Shown: positions 51,401 through 61,159 of the stretch, one piece after another | How the letters are laid out: each line of letters begins with the position of its first letter | How positions within the stretch are numbered: the first letter of the stretch is position 1 | Assembly (NCBI GenBank): GCA_914767715.1 | Contig: OU612070.1 | Coordinates: 23,922,025-23,986,024, forward strand | Direction of reading: 5' to 3' | Length of the DNA stretch: 64,000 nt | Source of the DNA: Membranipora membranacea | Taxonomy: Eukaryota > Bryozoa > Gymnolaemata > Cheilostomatida > Membraniporidae | The notes under the pieces: generated by a model | The model's database searches: none | Seen by the model: only the letters and a program-made list of their open reading frames with translations | What the model was told of the DNA's origin: nothing | Program-made: the position numbers and the translations under genes

Positions 51401-54400
51401 TCACAGGATGTAAGGTCTAGAATTAGTGCTAAATAGGTAATTTTTTCCCTGTGAAACCTTGATCACCATTTTGTATGTCCCTTCATTTACTAAAATACCA
51501 TACCTATTCGACATTCATACCAAAAATACATTATTGCAAATTTTGAATTTGACATACAGACTGGTACAGTGCAACATGAGTTTGGACATGCGGCTGGATT
51601 TGCTCATGAGCATGCTAGAGCTGATAGAGCCCGTGAAGCAGTTATGATGTATGGTTCTGTACAGACCGGGAGAGAGAACAACTTCAGGAAACAAGCATAT
51701 GGACAAGGATTAGTATATGACAACGCACCATATGACCCTAGTTCCGTCATGCACTATGGTCGCACAGTGAGTTGCAATGACTAGTTATTTGAACCAGGAT
51801 TTACCTCTGAGAGAATTATGCAGCTTGTAAGCTAGGAATATGTCTCATCAGTTAGTCATGGCAAACATATGGTGAAACGCATCCCCAGCGTGGATTGCAG
51901 TGTTGTTGCACAATTTTTAAAGCGGTATGGTGTTGCACAGAAGGCTTAGGCAGAACCCTTAATGAGGAAAAATTGTAGCATGTACATCTTTTTGTTACTG
52001 AAAAGCCGGCTTGCATCAGCAAAGAAGAGCAAAAGATGTTATGGAATCTCACCAGTATGAACAGTAATACACTGGAGGCTGTGCCTTACCCAATTCACAA
52101 TTCTATAGACAGCAAAACTTTTAGAATCTAGCTAATAATCAAACCGTATATTAGCAACAAATAAAGGTTATGTTGATTCAAATATAGCTCCCCACCTAAA
52201 CCTTAGAATTTATCAAATAAGAATCACATTTCAGAGTTGATTTTACGTTCAAATCACATTGAGCCAGTATCAAAAAAAGGTGGTTGTATCAAATCACAGC
52301 TGATTGTTTTCGATTAGCAAGTCATTTTGGAGTCAAAACAATTCATCACAAGGGTTATGTGGGGAGTATGTCAGGATCAAAAAAATGCTATTTTATTTGT
52401 GTGTAAGTTTTCAATTGGCAGTAAAGTGTTTGCTGTTCAGCATTCATTTTGATCTATTATTAGAGCTTCACCAACAACCAGCAGAAGACAATAGTGATGG
52501 TGAGGCCAGAATATGAAACTCTGTTGGGCCAGCGAAGAGGGTTCACCTATTATGATGAAGTTGCTATGAACAGAGCATATGATTGTGCTGACGGTTGTGC
52601 AAATACTTGTGAGACCACAGGATATGTACGAAGGGTATCTGGTGTATGTACATGCTACTGCCCTCCATATATAGGTGTGTGTAGGTTCCCCAGGAGTTTG
52701 TCATGGATGACTCAGTGAAATCAATGTTGAGTTGAAACATATGGATTTAGAAATGTTTTATATCTGATTAATTGCTCATAATGGAGAACAGAAAGCAGCA
52801 AGGGACAATTAAGTATGAGCAATGAAAGTGCTGAAACGAGGATGTGCATAGAAACATTCAATCACACAGGACAGCCGAGCCTTTTGATTGAATGAAATTT
52901 ACGGTTGACTTTTTGAGCAGTAGGCAAAGTGCATTGAGACATTGTGTTTATACTTACTCCTAATATATGTCATGGATTGACGTGTTCTTATAAATAGGTG
53001 GAAACACATGTGAGGATGTGTCAACGACCTGTGGTTCAGCTTACACTCTAACATCAGGGCAGAGTGTCACAATCCAGTCAGAAAACTACCCGAATGTCTA
53101 TGACAAAGAAGCATGTGCATATCTGTTCAAAGGACCAGCCAGTGGTCATTCTCTAAAGATGACCATCACCACTCTTAATCTACCAAACTGTGATCACTTT
53201 TTGGAAATACGGAACTTTGCAGTCGGAGCTGAATCTCCATACAAGTAAATTGGTTGATTTCAGGAATCTGTATTGCCACCAAGATTTTGTCAAGTAAAGA
53301 AAAACCCCGACCAGATACAGAAAAAATATTAGTAAAAGGAATGAAGAAATTGTGTTTGAGGGTTTTTTGTATTACCATGTCATGCTGGCAAAAGCAGAAG
53401 GCATGACTACAAATCTATAGATCTGTTGAAAAGATACAAAGTATGGTTGAAAATCAGGTCTGGTGACTTCCGGCTTATTACCTATGTCCTACATTGAGAT
53501 CTCTTAGTTTGTTGTATAACAATAGCTAATTGAAACTACTGACAATCTCACAAACACATGTATCTTATTTTTCTTTCCAGTCTCTGTGGTACATCAGTTC
53601 CCAGTACAGACTTCACTACATCCGAAGCTCACGAACCGGACACTCTTCTAGTAGTGTTTGATGGTACTGCAGTTACAGCAGCTAGCGGCAATTACGAGTT
53701 CACTGTCACTGCAGAACCAGATGCTTGTTTGGGCGATCCCTGCCATGGAGTACCATGTGTAGACAATGGAGATGGCTCTAACTCATGCATATATCCAGGT
53801 ATGCATTTTCTAAAGTCTAAATATATTTGAATGTTTTAGCTTGTACAATCTGAATTTCGAACATCATAGAATGTTTTACGCTGAATGATTTGAGGGATCA
53901 CATTTGTTTTCTTTTTATTTTAGAATTTGCAATACACTGTGGATTTGAATATGGGCTTTCTGCATCATGTGCACCATTTAAGGCTAATCTTTACTATGAT
54001 GACCCACAAGCTAGCGGACGCAGGTGGGATATTGTAAGAGACCTTGCAGTTGAGGGCACGAGCCACTGGAATGCATTTAGTTCTAACACCGGTACTCCTC
54101 AAAAATCAGGAAGCATGTCCATTATCCCTACTAAAGTTGGAGGTAAGGGTTCCATCTCCAATCTCTCCCATCAAGCTCATTTTAGTCCTGTTTTGTGTTC
54201 ATTTCAACAACAAAAACTGATCAGGAACTTTTAGTTTTCTCAACTCAGGGAAGCCTATGTTGAGCTCTATACTTGTTTCAATCTCTGGAGTTTTTCGAAT
54301 TATTTTGCCTGAACCATTACGTCATAAACAGCATCAACAACAAAAACACCCTACATATGATGACTATACTCCATCAAGAGTTAACCAGGGGAAGGCAATT

Positions 54401-57400
54401 TCCAATTTATTCATGATCTGTACTACTCACCCTTGTAACATCTATTATTTGTCAATCTTGAATAATCTCGGCATTGAATAAGTGTGATGACAATGGTTGA
54501 TGGTCAAAATTAAACTAAGCAATGTCAAGACTGAAATTATTTTCCTATGTAATCGAGAATTTCTGCATTTCTGAATTTCTACATATTTGATCATAGTACC
54601 AAAAAAAGCTTGCAGGTAAAAAGTAAAATGAATTATTTTAGCAAAATGAGAGCAGATAACTCAAAATTAATACAGCCCATTGTTTTTTATATGAGTTTAC
54701 ATCCACAGGAAAAGTATATAAAAGTGGTTCAATAATGGGAGTGGCATTTAGGCGAGTTGGGGGAGTCTATTTTACACACCCATGCAGAAAACTTCATTCA
54801 GTCAAATGAATTAAAGCTTAATATATACCACTTTCCCATCCCCTATCAATCCTTGATGGAGTATAGTAGCCTGTCATGAGCACAAACACCGTTGCTGAGG
54901 GACAATATTTGGTTCTCTCCCACCAAGGAATCTTATCAGACAGGCTAGACCACTAATTGCTTTCAGTATAAAAAGACCTCATAGTTTATTTTCGTGAGTT
55001 CAAATTTTTCTCTGAATTATTGGCCGAATCTCTATTATTATTCATATTTAATTCAGAGGTTTTGCATTTTCTCTGTAGGCAATGTGTGGTGTCTTGATTT
55101 CCAGCATGCTGTATACGGGAACCTATTCGGCCAGCTAGATGTTTACATTGTTGTAAATGGAGTTAAAGGCAGTTCTTTGTTCACTAAAGCTGAAAATTCG
55201 TTTTCCCTGACATGGGAAAGGCAGCAAATAACGATTGATGGTACTGGTTATGCTCCAACCGACATGATTGAGGTATAAAACCATACGCCTTACCAAAACC
55301 CATTGTTCCTTTAACATCATTCAGCAGGAAGTATCTAAAAAAAAACTTGATAACTATGTGAATCCATTCATTGAGCTTACAAACTTACAGATTGAATAAC
55401 CACTATGAGACCAAAGCTCATACTCAAGATTTTCAATGATTTATGAAATACTATTTTTTTGCCTTGATACAAAAATCAGCTTGTGAATTAAAACAGAAGA
55501 AATTTTATGATCATATATCTACAAACTTTATTATAGGTGTTATTTGAAGCAACAACTTCAAGTGGTAATAATGGCAACAGCGGAATAGATGACGTAAAAT
55601 TCTCGCCAGGTGCTTGTCCTGCAGGTGAGTGAATAGCTTGGTGTGAGTTTTTATCATGTCATTTGCATCAGGTGGCATAGCTATCACTCAGTAGCTTGTT
55701 CGCTCTTTTATGAATGTGCAATTGCCGTTTGATTCGACAATTACCATTATTCTACATTGGCTGTGTAAGCATCAAAGTACTTGTATTGTTTTCCAATCTC
55801 TCTATAATTTATGTTGCAGTGTCATCCTCATGTTATAATTATCCATGTGGAACTCGCGCTTGCACAGATGAGGGAGCAGGTAGTTTCAAATGTGCCGAAC
55901 TTACTGGTGACCTAACTTGCGGCTTTGAGCAATATGAAACAGGATGTGATGAATTGGTTGATATCTATGCTTCTGGAGATGATGCTGATCCAGCCTACAA
56001 TACTGGTAAACTTTTACGTAATTAATTAAACTAATTTATTAATGTTGGTTTATTGTGAAACAGAAAGTGGAATTGAGATTCCAAGTTATGTATCTGGAGG
56101 CTGGCTCACTCATATACCTACCGTTGCCCTCTGGTTGTATGAGATAGGGAGCTGTTGTCTTGCTTCAATTATTTTCTAATTGTATTCTGTAGTTATTTAC
56201 GTCATAATCTGTATTTGAAAAAAGAGATTGCAGTTCATTAAAAGTCTTCATAGAGGACTGGTGAAAGCTGTGACATTGAAACATTCAATACCAAACAAAT
56301 TCATCGTTTTTGTTTCAAGCTAATATCCCCTCAGGAAATGTATGATTTAGCAGATATTCTTTATTGATATATTGTGTAGTGCGAACTTATTTAATGTGCA
56401 ATTCGCGATTAGCTAATGATCAAAGCGTTTCAATTGGTAGGAGGGACACCTTCATCCTTCACAGGACCATCGGAAGCTAAGTCTGGGACCACTTACATAT
56501 ACTTTGAAGGAGGACCTCTGAGCAATAACGATGAAGGTCATATCAGAATCAATCCACTATCACACCAGAATAAAATTCTATCCTTTGACTACTATGCTTA
56601 TGGACAACAGTGAGTTATATATTAGATGGCTGTTACAGAAAAAATTCACACATCATATCCATTACAAAATATATATTGATAGAGTCTTTAAAGCATTATT
56701 ATAGAAAGTTAATTTTGCTAACTTATGGCACAGTGACAGAAAACAATCCCTCTATCAACGCTTGATTTGTTAAAAATCAAATCAAAAGTAGTAGCTAACC
56801 CAGTTGCTTAGTCTTTTTATACCTGCTTTTTGTATTTCAAACTCATACTTTGTATATCTTCTTCCTGGAAACATAGTTGGGTTATCGAGTACTCAGCCTC
56901 CCCTTAGACAAGAGATATGGCCAATATGAAAAGAAACGGATAGTATTATGATTATTTTACCAACTGGCAGAATATTTTCATAAAAAATACAAAATTGTGT
57001 CATTGAGATTATTTTTTTCATCGTGGTTCAGGAGCATTTTCTTTGATAGGCAGTAGGCAGTAGGCACATGATCAAACTTGTACAGAGGGATATAAAACTG
57101 GGGGTCCTATCAAATTGCATATCAGAAAGAGTAATTGAATACATGCAGCTTTAAGAAATCAGAGAGTCTGATTTGGTTAAAAACTGATAATCCTGTTCAA
57201 TTGCTGAACATAGAATGCATCTATTTTTCAGAATTGGAAGTCTTGACCTACATCGTATAATTGACAACGAATCCCCGACAGGTGGTAACCGGCTCCAGAA
57301 CGTATTCAACAACAATCAAGGAAATCAGTGGAATTTTTATGAAACTACCATTGATTTGTCAGATGTAGTTACAGATGAGATTGTCGAAGTAAGTTTCAGT

Positions 57401-58943
57401 TAAGCTCTTGTTTTTTTAATCGTAACAAGACAGACCATGTTGTCAATTAGAAGCTAACAGCTGTTCTGAAATTAACCATTATATCATTGTAAGTTTCCGG
57501 AAATCCTAATTTTGTCAAAACTAGGTATGTGCTTGACTTTGTATCAGAGAGGCACAAAATTACGTGAAGAAATTGTGGTGCAAAGTACCAGTGAATATGT
57601 CTATCTATTCCCATTGCGGTAATCATACTGGGCGAGGATTTTGTTTGAACTGATAATTCTATTTTTTGACAACACATAAAACAGAAAGTGTAATAAGTAC
57701 CAAATATGACTGTTTGAGTTTCAAGGTGAAATTCTTGATTCATATAAATAAGTTGAAATTAAATTGGCTTTGAAAACATTGCACTTAGTCAAGCTTTATT
57801 CTGGTATGGAGTAACAAATGTGCTTATTATTTAAACCAGCTACTTTTCTTTTGCGAGCCAATCATGAATCAATATTTGCAGATATTAATTTTTTTCTGAA
57901 ATATATTTTAGCTTCTTCTTGTGTGGAAGAGAGGGAACAATGTACTATCTGATTTTGCCATTGACAATATACGTGTAAGGGATGAGGTGCCACTCACAAC
58001 CACAACCCCGACAACAACCACAACACCAACAACTACAACACCAACAACCACAACCCCAACAACTACAACACCCACAACTACAACCCCTACAACTACGACT
58101 CCTACAACTACAACGCCTACAACAACAACCCCAACAACAACAACAACGCCAACAACCACAACCCCAACAACTACAACACCCACAACTACAACCCCTACAA
58201 CTACCACTCCTACAACTACAACGCCTACAACAACAACCCCAACAACAACAACACCAACTACTACAACACCAACAACAACCCCAACAACTACAACACCAAC
58301 AACTACAACACCAACAACCACAACCCCAACAACTACAACACCCACAACCTCAACCCCTACAACTACGACTCCTACAACTACAACGCCTACAACAACAACC
58401 CCAACAACAACAACGCCAACAACCACAACCCCAACAACTACAACACCCACAACTACAACCCCTACAACTACCACTCCTACAACTACAACGCCTACAACAA
58501 CAACCCCAACAACAACAACACCAACTACTACAACACCCACAACAACCCCAACAACTACAACTCCAACCACTTCAACCCCTACAACTTCCACCCCTACAAC
58601 TACAACGCCTACAACAACAACCCCAACAACAACCCCAACTACTATGACACCAACAACCACAACCCCGACTACTACGACACCAACAACCACAACCCCAACA
58701 ACAACATCCCCTACAACTACAACCCCTACAACTGAAACACTAACAACTACAACACCAACAACAACAACACCAACAACAACAACCCCTACAACTACAACGC
58801 CAAATACCCAACCAGGTGTGAGATCAAAAAGACCACAATTTTGTTCTATTCCCACTTCAACAATACCAACATCAGGTACAACTACATTAAGTCCTGGACC
58901 AATTATTATAAGGCCACAGTTTTGCAGCAATACACTGAAGTAG
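48446..58943 (+). CDS. Secreted astacin metalloprotease with CUB, two MAM domains and Thr/Pro mucin-like tail (17 exons, 1207 aa)
   Basis: Exons: 48446-48538, 49375-49464, 49853-49924, 50068-50187, 50387-50489, 50684-50901, 51560-51766, 52464-52674, 52998-53244, 53581-53798, 53924-54142, 55079-55272, 55537-55624, 55820-56005, 56441-56609, 57232-57388 and 57912-58943. They total 3624 nt, all junctions are GT-AG and all phases agree. Order: signal peptide (1 to about 22); basic pro-region with IDGD (113-116), matching the family's aspartate switch; furin-type RQKR (131-134); astacin domain with zinc motif HEFGHAAGFAHE (238-249) and Met-turn SVMHY (294-298); a Cys-rich EGF-like stretch; CUB (about 375-490); Cys module; MAM (about 527-693); Cys module; MAM (about 724-880); Thr/Pro repeats (about 890-1155); and a short tail with RPQFCS twice. 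All zinc ligands are present, so it should be an active secreted zinc protease. After the zinc motif, DRA replaces the usual DRD. The order is meprin-like but not a true meprin (CUB present, no TRAF or membrane anchor). Confidence 0.88.
57990..58803 (+). repeat. Coding Thr/Pro minisatellite (mucin-like tail)
   Basis: Tandem ACN/CCN codons encode iterations of TTTTP within the last exon. There is higher-order structure: the marker CCTACAACTACAACG recurs at about 58101, 58209, 58371, 58476 and 58593. The first and third are 270 bp apart, and the second and fourth about 267 bp. A block of about 270 bp has therefore been tandemly duplicated. Such Thr-rich tracts are usually heavily O-glycosylated. 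Long open frames on the minus strand (Val/Gly repeats) and in another plus frame (Gln-rich) are by-products of the triplet composition. Confidence 0.9.
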
Positions 58944-59736
58944 TGTTTGTACTCAACACTCAAGAAGGAGTAATAATATATGATATTCTATTCTAACTTA
59001 CTAAGGGCTATGATTGTTTCATTGACTGTTTTTTGTGGCCCGCACACTACAGTATTCCCTACATATAAGTTTCAAAATAGCGAGATTGTATGTTAAAGTG
59101 GCACACAACCGCTAAAGTTTTATTTTGATATTTGGTGCGTAATTATGTACTAATTCTAAATTTGGATGTTATAAATGAATGATGAATTTGAAAATTTTAA
59201 TTATTTCAATTACAAACTCCCTTCCACCTTTTTGTTTCAGTATCACAAATACCTGTACTCTCCAAATAAACATATTGTTCGAAAAAAATGATGTATACAA
59301 ATCTTTTTTTTCTAGAATTGAAGCAGTTATCTTTTGTTGTGTCACTCTTAATATATAAACAGTCATCCCAGTTACAAAACATCTACCAAAACAATTTTTA
59401 TTGCTTTCAATAACAAAAAATAAGCATTTACTTTGAGATTATAATAGCTTCCCAACTTAATTCAGTTTATTACAGCGATGGGGTGGAGGGTCTACTGACT
59501 GCCCTGTTGTTCAGATCCAAAGCTTATAACTTGGGTTTCTATTAATGGGTATGTTGTTTACTGGTGAAGGTTAATTGTATCTTAATACGTATTTAGTGGA
59601 GCCAGTGTTGTCTTCTACTTTAAGTTATACTTTGTAAGTGAATTATCCGTTTGAAATCTCTATGCGCACAGTTTCTTGCATACTTTGCTTAACTGTGGCA
59701 TCCAGTAAATATGAAATATCATAGTTCAGCTCAGTA
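58944..59736. other. 3' flank of astacin gene
   Basis: No gene seen. A possible poly(A) signal AATAAA is at 59265-59270, about 320 bp after the stop. Nothing else is recognisable. Confidence 0.35.
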
Positions 59737-60128
59737 TGTAAGGAATGAATACTGCAACTGGTTGAAGCCTATTCACACATTGAACACAATATGTTTCAGA
59801 ATTACTTAACAGAATAAAAAAACTTATTTGCTTATTCATCATTGTGCATATCCAGTTACAATCCCATCTCTTTACCTTAAAAAGCCTAGACAGGGCTATT
59901 CTTTTCCAAAATCCAACACATATGGATTGATGGGTGTAGTGATAGAACATCACGTGATTGTGTATGAGGTCATCATAAGAGGGTGAAGGACAAATACGGG
60001 AGGAGACCAGTCTATGTGCAGAGCCTGAAGGTGCAACTTGTAACTGGAGATTACCTGAGAAGTACAGCTGAACTAGGATCAAGCCTACTCTTACTAATGT
60101 AATACCATTACTCACATAGTACTCTACA
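59737..60128 (+). repeat. Putative 5' LTR of the Ty3/gypsy element
   Basis: The right end is inferred from a primer-binding-site-like TGG directly after TACA at 60125-60128. The left end is a guess at TGTAAGG (59737), which would give TGTA...TACA ends. An AATAAA lies at 59813-59818. The matching 3' LTR lies beyond the window, so the boundaries are tentative. A 129-codon minus-strand ORF inside it has no recognisable content. Confidence 0.35.
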
Positions 60129-60143
60129 TGGTGCCAGAAGTCA
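60129..60143 (+). other. Putative primer-binding site
   Basis: TGGTGCCAGAAGTCA begins with the TGG that pairs with a tRNA 3' CCA end and lies 173 bp before the gag start codon, where a PBS is expected. The primer tRNA cannot be named from here. Confidence 0.5.
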
Positions 60144-60301
60144 AAGTCATTCTGGGAATACTTGAATAGATACAGAGGCCAATTACTCTAAGAAAAATTT
60201 GGCGGGAAAATTTTCTTTCATGAGAAAAAGTGACCGTAACTCAGTTTATGATTAGAAGAACATTGATCCCTATCTACAAGGTATATATTGACTAATAGAG
60301 A

Positions 60302-61159
60302 ATGGCAGAAGGATTGAAAGACGACAAATTCTGTAAGAGAATAGACTTTTCCAGTGGTAATTTATCCGCTGCCTGGAAGACATTCAAGATGCAATTTGAC
60401 ATTTATAAGATTGCTAAGAAATATGCTGCTAAGTCTGAGCCTGAACAAATATCTAACATGCTGGTGCAAATGGGTAATGAGAGTGTGCCAATTTATGCTC
60501 AGTTTGAATATGATGAGTCAGTAGAGAATAAGAAGGAAACATTAGCAAACACTATCCGTATGTTTGATAACTATTTTGAACCAGTCAAGAACGTTATATA
60601 CGAAAGAGCGAAGTTCAATACGATGAAACAAGGCGAGAAAAGCATTCATCAATATATCGTGGAGCTGCAGAACCAGGCAGATCAGTGTGAATATGGTACG
60701 GTCAAAGGCGACTTGGTGAGGGATCGAATTGTAGTAGGAGTGAGTGATAGTAAACTACGTGAATACCTGATCGACTTAGATGATTTGGATCTCCACAAGT
60801 GCATACAAAAGGCCAAACAATGGGTCAGCAACCATCAGCAGACATCAAAATTCAATGAAGGGAATGATGAGAACATCGACTATGTTAGTAGCAGACAAGA
60901 CTACAAGAAGAAAGCAGAATATTCATCAGGAGCATATCCTTCAGCAGATAGTCCATGTAAATTCTGTCTGAAATCATTTCACAGAGGAAAGATCTGTCCA
61001 GCCAAACACACAATGTGCAAAGTCTGCAGTGAGAAAGGACACTGGGCGAAGTCAGTAGTGTGTAAAAAGAAGGGTAAATCGATAAGTGAACTCAATTCAA
61101 GAATGACGGATCACTTGGTCGAGGAAACTGACAGCCTATTTCTAGCAGATGATTTATGA
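60302..61159 (+). CDS. Ty3/gypsy retrotransposon Gag (285 aa)
   Basis: The frame opens at ATG 60302 and ends at TGA 61157-61159. The N-terminal two thirds is a retrotransposon Gag capsid-like helical region, with YERAKFNTMKQGEKSIHQYI and DRIVVGVSDSKLREYL resembling the conserved gag core. The C-terminal part holds two zinc knuckles: CKFC-x4-H-x4-C (C-x2-C-x4-H-x4-C) and CKVC-x4-H-x6-C, the second with a longer last spacing than usual. The product would coat the element's RNA in virus-like particles. The pol frame follows in the same phase with no spacer, and the stop context is TGA-CTAG. Confidence 0.85.
   Translation: MAEGLKDDKFCKRIDFSSGNLSAAWKTFKMQFDIYKIAKKYAAKSEPEQISNMLVQMGNESVPIYAQFEYDESVENKKETLANTIRMFDNYFEPVKNVIYERAKFNTMKQGEKSIHQYIVELQNQADQCEYGTVKGDLVRDRIVVGVSDSKLREYLIDLDDLDLHKCIQKAKQWVSNHQQTSKFNEGNDENIDYVSSRQDYKKKAEYSSGAYPSADSPCKFCLKSFHRGKICPAKHTMCKVCSEKGHWAKSVVCKKKGKSISELNSRMTDHLVEETDSLFLADDL

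Noticed and set aside
57982-58647. 221-codon Gln/Pro-rich ORF in another plus frame
   Set aside because: An out-of-frame reading of the same minisatellite. The in-frame reading joins correctly to the MAM exon at 57912.
57908-58963. 351-codon minus-strand ORF of Val/Gly repeats
   Set aside because: It is the antisense reading of the Thr/Pro minisatellite in the astacin exon. Triplet repeats stay open in several frames.
59726-60115. 129-codon minus-strand ORF
   Set aside because: Falls inside the putative gypsy LTR and shows no recognisable protein features.
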